Assembly: GCA_007922305.1 (NCBI GenBank)
Contig: ML677326.1
Coordinates: 59,786,870 to 59,850,869, forward strand
From: Dermatemys mawii
Taxonomy: Eukaryota; Chordata; Testudines; Dermatemydidae
Reading direction: 5' to 3'
Length of the DNA: 64,000 nucleotides
Shown here: one piece after another, positions 1 through 12,100 of the stretch
How positions within the stretch are numbered: position 1 is the first letter of the stretch
Layout of the letters: the number at the start of each line of letters is the position of its first letter
Position numbers and translations under genes: made by a program
The notes under the pieces: model-generated
What the model saw: the letters and a program-made list of their open reading frames with translations, nothing else
Databases searched by the model: none
What the model was told of the DNA's origin: nothing

Positions 1-2910
1 TGGAACAGAACATCAAACAAACTTATAGCATTCGGAGAAGGAACAGGCTCCTCCATACAGTAAACATACCAGCTGGCTGTAAAGCACAGTAATTGTCAGA
101 AAGATTACTATAAAAATGACATCATGGGATTCCATATTCATTTTCTCTCTCAATAACATTCCAACCTGAAAATTTAAAGTCAACATGAGTTTCTCTCTTC
201 ACCATATAAAGATTCTCCAGTCAAAACTTACTTCAACAAATTGATGATGTGCAAGACAGAATAAAATTCAGCTCATTTTTTCTATACTGACACTTGATAC
301 CAATTTGCGTTTCTCAGCATGAGTCAGATCGTCATCCTAGCTGTTCCCTGTGTAAGATCTTGCCATTTTTATAGCAATTTTTCTGGCTACAAGCAATATC
401 AAAAACATTTTTCTCTTCATTAGCTGCAGAGTGTCCATTTCCCTGTGTAACCTATGTAAGTCTAAAAAGCTGAAGTTTACGTGATAGCAAAAAAAGAATA
501 CAGGGTACATGAGATTACAATTCAAATTTTTATTTCTTTATCTAGTTTTGCTTTTCTTTTAAAATGCATAACGTGAGCAGCAAGCATTACAAATTATTTC
601 AAGACTGCTCGATTATTGTCAGGTTAACTTACAAATTATACATTTGCTTTATATATTGTCTTTTGTTTTAATGGAATCGTTCATGGAAAAACAGACAGCT
701 AATCTAATATTCTCCATGACTCCAAATAGCATACGTTTTTAAAAAAATGTTTGCACAAATGTCAGTTTAACACAGTGCTATTAAGGACACCACATATTTT
801 ACGACAAACTAGCCTTTCAAGTCATTCCAGGAAGATGACTTACTGCCCTTTTATTCATCCCATTAAAAGAAAACGCGGAAGAAAAAGAACTTCTTGCAGT
901 GATTTTATTGCCAAAGTGAAACATAGAGCTTGTCTACCTATAGAAGTTACATCAGTTCAACTAAAATGGGTTTTAACCGCCCCCCCCCCCCCCAACCTGC
1001 TCTGAATCATTGATATCAGTTCAGGTTTTGTTTAGACGTTTACCAAGGCAAGCTAAGCAGAGGAGACAGATTTAAACAGAGTTAAGAGCAATTATACATC
1101 ACATTGCAGCAGTTTAACGAAATCAGTTATTATCACATCTCTAGTTAAACCAGTGCAGGATGTGTAGAGCAGGAAATAAAACCTTCGGCGTGAATGAGAA
1201 TGCTCAGATGCTCAGCCTTAGGGAATGATGGGTTAACTGAGCAAAGATGTGAAAGGCAGCCCAAGGGGACACTGTCCCCCTTCCCAGACTGTTCCTTCCC
1301 AGGTGCACCTTGCCTCCCCTTATCCCTTCCTGCTAGCTCAAGGTTTCCTTGGGGAAAGGATTTTAGGGTCTCCCCGCCTCTGCCTCAAAGCCATCCCTAA
1401 TCCCAATCCCTACCCCAAGTCCCTGGGAGGGAGTTGCCATCAGAACCCAGAGTGGGGAGAAGCGCACAGACTATACCCTGGGAAAGCTCACCCATTTTAT
1501 GAATCAAGCGGCATTTTACAATGCCAGGGGAGCATCCCTATGTAAATATGCTAGCAATGTTATAAATACTATCACTTACCTTGTACACACCACTTTTCAT
1601 CGGTCAATCTCAAAGCGCTTTACAGAGAAAATCACCACCACCATCCTGTTTTTACAATTAGGCAAACAGACACAGGGAAATGACTTACTGGGGTCACCCA
1701 GCAGGTCAGTGGTAGAGCTGGGAAGAGACCCGAGGTGTCCTGAACCTCAGTCCAGTATTCTGTCCACTGACTAATTCACACCAAATAGCCAACAGTGTTT
1801 CAGCTTAACGATCAACTCAGTCTTCATAACGAAGGCAATAAAATCTCTTACATAAAAGGATTAACTGGTTACCTCTGGCATCAGAAAACGGTCAGTTTAT
1901 GCACACAGCTTTCAGAGGCAGAAATACATTCTGCCTCTACAGCCCTACATTTAAAGGCTTTTCTTGAGTTCATGCAGTTGTAGACCTAGGAACCCATTTG
2001 ATGATCAAGTTATGGAAATCCTTTATCATTAAATGGGACACTATGCTTCTACTGTGACATAAATTTCTTAGTTACAGGCCAGGGCCTGTGCTCTTAAAGG
2101 AAGTGGGTAGAGAAGGAGATTCTTCCTACAGTTCTCTCCTTTCCATTTTCCAAAGCCTGAAAAGGGCATTCCTGAAAGATGGGTCCAAATTATGCACAAA
2201 GGGAGGTGGAGGACTGCTTTACAGGAGGCTCCAAAATCCTTCCTCCAATTTTTGATGCTCTTTTCAAGTGTGTTAACATGAGGTGGTATGAAAGCCTGCT
2301 TCTCTAAGCCATTACCTGAGCTTCAACCATCATCTGCAAATGCACAAATCTCCTGAGGGCTGATTGCTGGCTCAGTAAAGAAAATCTGGAGATGCGGGCT
2401 ATGTGGATAGATTTAAGTCACATATTTAGTACCATTTTAACTTAACTTAGAGGTCACAGTTAATAGACCAAGTTATGGGTAAAGGTAGTCTGTATAACAG
2501 TATCTTACCTACGTATCAAAATTAAATGACATTTATCTTCTCATCATCATCATCTAATGAATGGGCACTATCAAGAAAATCCAGCAGTCCCACCTCCCGC
2601 ATCACATTTGCCAAAACAGGTGAGTCACAGATAAAACAAAACAGGTGAGTCACTGTCCCACAGCCATTAGGCTAGAGATAACTATTCCCCACCAACCCAT
2701 ATCCAGGTGCTTGCACTCTGAGAAGAAGCTAGGGTAGAAGAGGTAGGGGGGAAATGGTTATTTTCTGAAAGTTTTAGATTTTAAAGCCTTCATTTTCTTT
2801 AAGTAAGCACCACACAGAATCTAACATGCTGCTTGCTGAAATCTCACTCCATAACTTAAAGGCCAGGGTGAAGCACAACCAACTAATCAAATATTCAACC
2901 AGCCAAGTCT
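1..2910. other. Region downstream of TMA16, no coding exon recognised
   Basis: No splice-bounded exon or conserved protein block was found on either strand. It contains a poly-C run near 980-993, an old MIR/L2-like fragment near 1580-1775, and a pair of near-identical 16-bp stretches near 2615-2655. In mammals the neighbour facing the 3' end of TMA16 is MARCHF1, so untranslated sequence of that gene could lie here on the plus strand. That is inference from remembered gene order only. Confidence 0.5.
1580..1775 (+). repeat. MIR/L2-like ancient retroposon fragment
   Basis: The text runs through the typical order: a crossing of CAAAGCGCTTTACAGA, a column like AGGCAAACAGACACAGGGAAA, then TCACCCAGCAGGTCAGTGG, AGAGCTGGGAAGAGACCC and a final TCCAGTATTCTGTCCACTGA. 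This resembles the 3' portion of L2/MIR-type retroposons. It is diverged, and the exact family is uncertain. Confidence 0.55.
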
Positions 2911-2936
2911 TCTCAAATTTAATTGAAAATACCAGC

Positions 2937-2942
2937 TTTATT
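2937..2942 (-). terminator. Candidate polyadenylation signal for TMA16
   Basis: The plus-strand TTTATT here is AATAAA on the minus strand, about 80 bp beyond the TMA16 stop codon. An ATTAAA-type hexamer lies a further 15-20 bp on. This would give a very short 3' UTR. Other hexamers further downstream are possible, so the real cleavage site is uncertain. Confidence 0.35.
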
Positions 2943-3020
2943 CTTGCATCCAGTGATAGTTCAAATAGGTTCTTGGCAGTCCCTTGCGGCTGTTTCATCT
3001 TTCGTATCCACTGGTGCTCA

Positions 3021-3159
3021 TTAGTCTGTGTCTTTTACTGAATCTAATTCCTCTTCAGCTTCACCATTTGCCACCTCCGTCCTACTGCAAACAGCATTTT
3101 TAATAGAGACTTTTCTCATTTTAATGTTTGGCAGTTTCTTCAGATCGCCATCCCATTCT
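3021..3159 (-). CDS. TMA16: TMA16 terminal coding exon 7
   Basis: The acceptor TTTTTTCTTTAAG precedes the exon. The first base completes Arg, then [18 protein letters not shown] is read, followed by a divergent acidic tail ([15 protein letters not shown]) and TAA at 3021-3023. The [14 protein letters not shown] block is conserved in TMA16. The tail is shorter than I recall for the human protein and lacks its serine/aspartate-rich ending, although the acidic character remains. Confidence 0.93.
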
Positions 3160-6100
3160 CTTAAAGAAAAAAGATATAATGAAAAATAATTAATGTTTAA
3201 AATTCAGAACCCAGAAAAATTAAACTACTGTTGGTTACTGAAAAGGGTTTTCAGTCAGGTCAGGTAGAGGCATAAGTTTGGAACCAGAAAGGATTTGCTG
3301 CATTAGCCTTCGCCTGAAATCAGTCCCAATGTGCTCTGTCCTCTACAAACCTTTACTGGTTCATGTGTGCGCAAATGATACATCTTTTTCCCACTTGTCC
3401 TACACTCATGTTGAAATCTGTACGAGGGGCACTTGTCAGCTGGGATAGCATATCAGCAGGGGAATCTAAAACAGAACCCCAAGCCAGCAACTATCCAACT
3501 GGGAGACAAGAAAGCAACAGGCAGGGAGAAGGTGTATATGATTAGCAGGAGTGGGGTGCTGCTTAAGATAAGCCAATGGGGATGCTCAGGAGAAGTCAGT
3601 GCTTAAAAGGTTAAAGAACCCAGTACTAACTGTATAAGGGAAGATTAAAGTTTGTTAAAATGCATGCTGATGTATACCATACTAATTGCAGTGTACATAT
3701 TTATACAACACTGGGCTGCAACACAGTAAGATCTCAGCCAGAAAAGGTCTGGTCTATATTTCGATAAGTTATCACTAAGGGTTCTGCAGGAAGTGATGCT
3801 GGCCATTTATAGTAGTGACATTCTTCTCTGACAGTCAGTACTTTCCCAGTGCCCTAGCATGAAATTTGGGGGACAGTTATGCTGTCTTTTTGATGAGGCA
3901 TAAATCAAGAAACTTTTTAAAAGAACAGCAGCATTAATCCAACTCCCCTGTGAAAATATTAAATCAAGCAAGTCTGCTCTACTAATTTACATTATCAATT
4001 TAAATCCCCCTGCAGTTTCAATTGGATACAAATGTTCATTTCCTGTCCTGAACTCGTATACCGCTGCTGAGTGCAACTAAAACAATTACTACTTTTCAAC
4101 CCACATCTGGTTGCTTTCAGTGATGAATTAAGTGATTCATGTATCTATCTAGTTTGTAAAGTGCTTTAGGATTCTGTGGGACAAAAGACCCTGAAAAAAT
4201 GTAAGTTAAATATATTACTCATTCTATTCCTACTGTCAATTTCTATTCTGTACCTTTCTGACTATGAACCAGTTGGTTTTAGATTTGACAGACATAACTC
4301 CTTTTGTGCAACATAATGAGTGCAGTTGTATCAACTTCCCCATTTGGGTGCTTAATGTGCAGAGCTAATATTCCACTTACTGGAAAACAGTAGTTCATTA
4401 TGATCTATGAGAAATGTTAAAATGTTGTATGAGTGATTCCAAGGAGATACAATGCATGTGTAAATTTAAATTCACAAACTGAATCTATTACTTTCAAAAA
4501 GCTAGAGGCTGCATAAAGGAGGAAGAACTCATTTAATAGTCACATCAGGCCCGGTGTCGAAATTATAGATGTTTGACTATACTAACGGCACTTGGTGGAT
4601 GATTTTTCAAGGGCAATAGCAATTTTTTTTTTTTACATGGACAAATCTGCTGTGGTTCTAACAAGGCAATAAAACAGAAACCTTCTGTCAGAATTTTCAT
4701 GGTATGATAAGTCACTCTATATATTCTTGAACTCCTTACAGTTGGAGGATTAGTGCTTTTAAATTTAACTCCTACTACACAGATGAAATCCTCCAACGCC
4801 TTTTTCCTAATGGACAGAGCAGACTGAGCTGTAGTAATTAATCCATGCACTGCCCAATTCTTAAGATTTCTTATAGTTATTCCTAGATAAATGTAGCTCT
4901 TGACTGTTTAGTTTGCCTTCAGTCTGACTGCATTATTATAGCGGTTTTGCATTGCCATGGGGAAATGCTAGTTTATTATGCTGAATTTTTAAACAAACAT
5001 TTAAAATGCTGAGCACCCATAACTTGCTCTGAGTAAAAAGGACTTGAAAGGTTCTCAGCAGCTCTGAAAATCCATCCTTAAGGATTTCATTTTACAAATG
5101 GACACAGGAATTACCATATCAGATTGAACCACTGGTCCACCTAATCCACCATCCTGTTCTCTGTATCAAAAGAAGGCCCAAGAAATTCCGATTATAGAAT
5201 AGCCTGCTGTGTAGCAAGAGGGACTCATGGGTGGTATTTTTTAATAAATATCATGTGCCCATCAGACTGTCCGTAATATTCTCCTGCCTCAATGCACAGA
5301 GTTCAATCAATAGGAGTGTTAAAGGAATCAAGCAGAAAAGGCAAAACAATGACATAGATAAAGAATCTTCAAGGAAACAATAGGGAAATTGTTTATTGGC
5401 TCCATCTAGGCTAAGAAGAGATAACTCTTACCCAGGCAGGGCCTAGTTTGAAAGGGGATCCTATAAATCTTTAAAATGCTGGCTTTGGGAGGATGGGGAG
5501 GCTGCCCAGGGAGTGTCAGTCAGAGCTAAGAGACACATTGAAAGAAAGCATGCTACGAACAGGACAGTCAGGAGTTAACTAGACTGAATGGAAATACTTG
5601 CAAAGGATTAAGGTGTAGGTATAGGAAAATAGGTGTACTGGACTCTGATGTTCTAACCCTTTTCTCTGCAAGACCTGTACCTTAGGATCAGAGAATAAAT
5701 AATGTTTTGTTTGAAGATGCTGTTTCTGTCACTGCAAACTTATATTGTCACAAGATCCAGAAGGGAAAAACTCTTACAGGTGCCAAACCTAGTAGAGCCG
5801 GTCACATTAACACAGTTAGGAAACAGGTAAGGGGCTGCAGCACAGAGATCCAGTCCCAGAGTGGTTGAACTGTTTGTTTCCAGCCGGAGCATGATGTAGA
5901 AGCCAGGCCTATCACCTAAGGAGTGCTCTCAAGAGGGACAAAAACCACAGTTTCACCTGTAACCATGACACCTGTCCATACAGAATGTTTCTTCCCAGTC
6001 TCCATGACTGGCTCATGCATTGAAACATTATATCCCTCAAAAAATAAAATAAAAAAAAACAATAAAAAATTGCATCTCCTTTAATGTAACTGTCTGATCC

Positions 6101-9100
6101 AGTTCTCATCCATATAAACGTCTAATCCTTTTACAATGTCTTCTAAGTTGTTGGCAGGAATGATATTTTATGGTAATGTGTTCCGTGACTATGCAAATCT
6201 TGGAAATCACACTGAAATCTTAGAGGGAAAAATCAACAACTGCATCTGGTGTACGCATGCAATACTGCTGATTTTACTACTATCTATTTGTATGATGCAC
6301 CAATAAAGCGGAAGATAAATCTGTGCCCTAACTCATATTGGTTACTTAAGGGTATATCTAAACTACTGCATGATAGGGTAAATGAGATGCAGATAACTAC
6401 TATTTAAACTTTTGTGGGGGGAAGGGAAGAAGAATGTATGTGGCAGGTAGGAGTGTTGCTCGGATATCTTCCTATTTGCCATTAAACTTTGCGCCTTGAG
6501 CCCATATATTGGCCTATCCTCCTGGTTAAGAACTGGATGTTGGTCTCTATGGGGCCAAAAGAGTCACCCTAAGTGACATGCAAAGTATGTTTTCTTCTTC
6601 AAGAAAGGAAGAATGCTAACTCTACAGTGCAACCTGCTGAGCCCTGGCTGATACATGGAGAAAAGAATCAAGCTCAGCACCGTAACTCTGATCCCCGAAT
6701 CTCTCTACAGACCATGATCCAAGGTTATTTGCTATAAGAATTGCTAAAATATAGACAATTTCCCACCTTAAAAGTTTGTTTGAAAATATCCAAAAAAAGA
6801 AGCTATATGAACTCAGTCCTAACAGTCTCAGCACTTTAAACCTTATAATATTTCAAAAATTGATTGTTACTAGCTAGTAAGTTCCAATTTTAGGCCGCAG
6901 TAGCTAAGAAAAAAATAGAACAGCAAAATATTGAATACACTAATAATATGTCATCAGTTTCCCTTCACACAACAGAACACTGTCCCCCTAGTAACTACTT
7001 TTTGTAGAATATTGGATTGGGTTGGTTTGGTTTGGTTTTTTTTTTTTTAAAAAAAAAAATAAAATAAAAAAAAATGGGGAGACATACCATGCCATTTCTA
7101 GAGATGTCCAACTGGGCACATCCAGTCCACAAATAATTAAATACAACAAAAAGAAACTCACCTGAAAATTTTAAGATGTTTGCTATTTATAATGTCAGGA
7201 ATTTCTAAAGGGAACAAAATTAAATACAGTTAGATTACCAGCTGTAAATTACGCATAGCAATTCTCATTTCAGAGCAAACATTAAACTAGGACTTCAAAG
7301 ACGTATCAGGTATATGCTAGTACTAGGTGAAGGACTAAACCCACAAGGTCAGAGGTGGATACAGATCATACTGAGAATAGTGAGGTCGAAGGATAATAAT
7401 CTAGCAGGAGGTCTACTTTCCTCCCACAACTGCTAGGAAGGGGGAGGATGCTGGGATTGCTAAAAGGTGCTGTTCCTGACTCCATTTTAGCAGGACAAGA
7501 GGAGACTCTCCCAAGGTACTTTATCAACTTTTAGCTGCCTCTAGTTGCTGAAAGGAAGCTGCATTTTGTCTAAATGTTTGTGTCAAAACCATCAAGATTT
7601 AGGCCCTTAAAAGAAAGCTGCAAATGCCAACAGTGAGATTAGCAACATAATTACATTATTTGTATTACAACTGTACCCTAAAGTCCCCATTGTGTTATAC
7701 GTACATACACACATGAGTAAGAGACAAGCCCTACTCCAAAGAACTTATAGTTGAAACAGACAAACCAGTTAAACTATGGGAGAAGAGTTCCATTTCAAAA
7801 CTGGTTTAGGCACTTAGGCTCCTAAACTTCTAAATTTGTTTTGAAGATAGGACTTGGACACTTTTGAAATTTTACTTGAACAAAAACTCCTGCTGCTATC
7901 ACTCAAGAACTTTAATTAAGATCATGCCAGCTAAAGAAGAAAACTGAATGTCCCAAAATCAAAAGACCAAAATTGACATGTCAGAAATTAGGCCCAATAT
8001 TGCTGGACCAAATAATTAGAGGACTGGCTATTCCGCTTATCACTCCCTAACAAAGATTAAAGATGGGGAATGGGGTGGGGGGGGGGGGGTCTCCATCATG
8101 GCTGCCACCCCTACTATCTTCTGGGACCTCAGGAGTTACTGTGACATTGTTGGGCTTTTGTCAGCCTAATCCTGACAGATGTCCTGCCCAGTCAGGGCCA
8201 AGAGAGGGACCCAGATAACATCAACAACTTCATTGGATCCAGCTAAATCCCGAACATGATCTAGGATGTGAGACTTTGTCTCACACCCTGTGTATCCTTT
8301 TCCTGCCCCACCTTATTCCTTTCCTATCCTCTCCTTGTTCCTTCTGTTTAATAAAAGTCAGTCTCAGCCAGCCAAGACTATATATTTTGCAGCACTGCTG
8401 TCAGCTTGTGACCAAAGAGAATGATGAAAGCAATTCCCTAAACTGCCTGAAGCTAGTACAAGTTTACTAGGTCTCAGAGTGAATAATAAGACCATGTGCC
8501 ATGTTGTTGTTTCTCCACCAGTGACGATGCTAGTGGAGACAGACAGGAACATTTTCTATCTTTTCCATCCTTTCTTGTGTGAATTTGTCTTGTTTTGTCT
8601 TCTAGGACAGGAATCTTCAAACTTTTTCCCCCGTGGCCCCTCGCCACAGAGGAAAAAGTCTGGCGGCCCCTCGGGGCGGGTATGTCCACCGAAATGCCGC
8701 CGCAAAAAGCGCCAGCTTCCGGCGGCAGCGGCGGCATTTCGGCAGTCTAAAACTAGCCCGCCCGGGAGACTGCCGAACTCCCGGGCAGTCTCGGCGGCAG
8801 TGCCAGGGTCTCGCGCACCCTAGTTTGAAGACCACTGTTCTAGGAAACAGGATTAATCTTGAACAATAGCTTCAGCTCATCTCAGCTAACTTTTTCTCTA
8901 TCCCCCCAAAAAGGGCAGTTACCATCTAAAAGGCTGTCAAAATAGGTGAAGTTTCCTTCTAAAAACTCTCTCCAGCTAAAGGGAAAGGGAACAAAAAATG
9001 TTGTTAAATGAAAGCCTTATTAATACTTCGTTTTTCAAATGCTTTAACTGTTTTTCCTTTGTTTTCTGCATTTTTAATAAAAGACTTAAAAGATTTTTAA

Positions 9101-12100
9101 TGGTGTTTACTGTGATACTAAGCAGGCTAAGGTCCATATATACCAAACACTAAACCTTGTTTAACACTTTTAATGTGGGACAATTTGAGGGTCACATTAA
9201 CACCTTTGACTCTCGGGGCCCATATTTTCCCATCTACCAGTTCCATGTCACAGAAGATACTTTGTGTTTTGTATTTATAATGATTGGGGGGAAAGTAGAG
9301 AAATCACTCATTTTCTTTTCTGGAAGAAATTCATTGCTAAAAAAAATCCCACATGTAGAAACCTACCTACTTTAGTACTGAGCACAGCTTCTGAGTAGCA
9401 AAATACCACTAACAATGCAGTGAGTTGCTATAACCTACAAAATTAACAGTATAAAGTAATTAAATTATATTTGTACAGTGCTTTAAAGATATAAAACACT
9501 ACAATTATTTTTGTACTGTGTCAGATCAGTAGTTCAGGTAAATTGTGCAGCTCTGCCATGATAATGTAGAGGGTCCCAATGCAGTAGTTTCCACACAAAA
9601 TTTGTCTTAAATATAAAATATCATAATGTGAAAGTGGAAATATTCTCTGGAATTTAGAATTGTATTTATTCTATTACTCTGTCACTGAGAACTGAAAATA
9701 GCCACTGTTGCTTTATTTGCCACCAGCCTATACAGAGTCCTTGGGGAATTAAAATTCACCTACCGACAACAGGTCTCGGTGCCTTTTTTGCTCCTTTTAA
9801 AATTATCACAGAATTGTCTCCAAGTTCCTACTCCCTGTTAGCTTCCCTGACAAATCAGGATTTAGTACCACAGCTTGTAAGACTGTCTCTGGTTTGTTCA
9901 ACTGCTTTCCAAACACAACCATCCCACATCCCCTTTGACATGGCTAGATTTGGGTTGTTGGGTTTTGTTTGTTTGGCTTTAAAAACCATAAACAGCTATG
10001 ACAAAAGTCCACAATTCAAAACACTGAACTGTTAGTATTTGCAGCCATCTGTAAAGAGGCAAAATTCAATAAACAAAACCCATTCTGAGAGCTTGCTATC
10101 AATTATGTTTAAAGATAACATAATAAACCAAACTGAAGTGGAATAAAGTGCTATAATACATAGAGGTGGCTAGGGGATGAGAAACCCCAATATTGGCTAA
10201 ATAAATAATACTTCGTGAGACAAATTTTCAAAAATGCCTAGGTCGCATTTAGGTACCTAGACTAAGAACTATGGGAGCTGCTAAATACTGAGTACTTTGA
10301 AAATCTGTTCCTTAACCCTAGGCATGATACCAACACTACAGTAGTACCATATTTCCTCACAAAAAGGATATACTTGAGACAGGCATAACAGATGTGACAC
10401 TCAGGAAGCACGAGGTGAAGTGTGCTAGACAGACATGGATTTTTGTGACAGTAAGTTTTAAATGTGTTTTTGGGTTCATGGCTTACTGAGATGTTTCCTG
10501 GGGAATCCCTGAAGGGTAGTTAATGCAAATTCTCCAACACAAGTTTGGCAAAAACTCAGCTTCTGAAGTGTCACCTCTTGAGGAGAGGGCCACAGATTAG
10601 TGTAATCTATTAAAAGGAGGACAGAGATCAAAGGCCCAAACTTCATAAAGAAACACTTGAACTGTCCCATGGTTGTTCTTGACCTGATATGAAACCTGTT
10701 TGGAACCTTTAACCAAAAGAGCAAACCGGACTGAGAGGTTTGAAAGACTAGCACCTTTTAGAGCCCTATTTGGAGTTGGGGGGAGACCTCTACTAAACTT
10801 TTAGCATGCAGATAGTGCCTTTTATTGTGTTTTATGTGTTTTCTCTCTGTAATACTTTTGCCCTAAGTATAAATGTACTTTGCTTTGTGAAGGCTGACTG
10901 GCAACTTGTGTACCCTGCAGTAGCTCCTTAAGAAAGAGCAACCTAGAGATGCAACTCAGTCAGATCTGATCCCTCCACAATCTCTCTCGCCAGTCTGGAG
11001 GAAGAGACATGAGTCTCCATACAAAAGAGGTGATGGCTAAGCCTGAAACCTTAAGAGGGTTACAACTGAAATTGTGACAAGAGGCTGTACCTCAAGATCT
11101 ACAGAGCAGTGCACCAGCGGGAGGGTGGTGTGTATAGTCACGACCCCTCCATCAGAAATGCCATGTCTTTAGCTCTCAGCTGTTCAAATATAGGGAGTGT
11201 TAGCAAAAACACAGAACACGATAGGTACTCCTGACGGTGATATTAACCAAGATGTCTAATATTCTGTCTTACTAATGGATATTAACAACAAGATTTTTGA
11301 AATTGGATGCCTTAAGTTTGGCTCCTAAATCCAGCAGCTCCAACTGAATTCAATAGTTGCTTAGCATTTTTGAAAAATCGGTTATTTTGATGTCTGAAAA
11401 AGGATCTAAGAATAAAATATTAGGCACCTTATTTTGAAAATTATGATATTATACTTCTGTTATAAATAAAGAAAAAATATTTGGGGTTATGTTCAACCTA
11501 ACATCTTCCCAAACAGAATTTTTTATCCCATTGGAATCACAGATTATAACTTAAATTATTTTCATCTAAGCACCAACAAGATACTCAGTATTGTACAGGA
11601 CTGTTAATACAGTCCCTGTCCAGAGAATTTATATATTGGAAAACAAAGTGCACTGTGATATCTAGAAAAAGGAACTACCTCAGGAATAAAAAACTGAAAA
11701 CATCTAGAGAAGGTAAAAATACAACAGTAGTATTTTAACGGTAAGTATTAATAATGTATAGGTATTAATAAGGCCAACAATTTTTACACACACAAATTAT
11801 ATACAGAAATACACAGATACACTCCTAAATGTGTCACCTCTTGGATCAATTTTCAAGATGAGCTCTTTGACAGGTATCCATCACACAGTGACGATTTCTC
11901 ATTGGAAACCATACCTAAGTTCTTCTGTGGAGTAACCTTAATTCTGTACTCTTATGTGTGTGCAATATAAACAAAATACATTTTATAACAAGAATCTAAC
12001 ACTCTCACCTCTTTTTGGCCTGGTTTAGATGCAACAAAACTCATTTATTAATACCAATTAATGTGACCTCTGAAGGGCTTTTCTCAAGATATTATCTGAT

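Noticed and set aside
980..994. Poly-C run as a regulatory site
   Set aside because: Simple-sequence slippage tract without other supporting signals.
8474..8869. Cluster of overlapping frames on both strands
   Set aside because: They coincide with the CpG-rich interior of the hAT MITE at 8608-8837.
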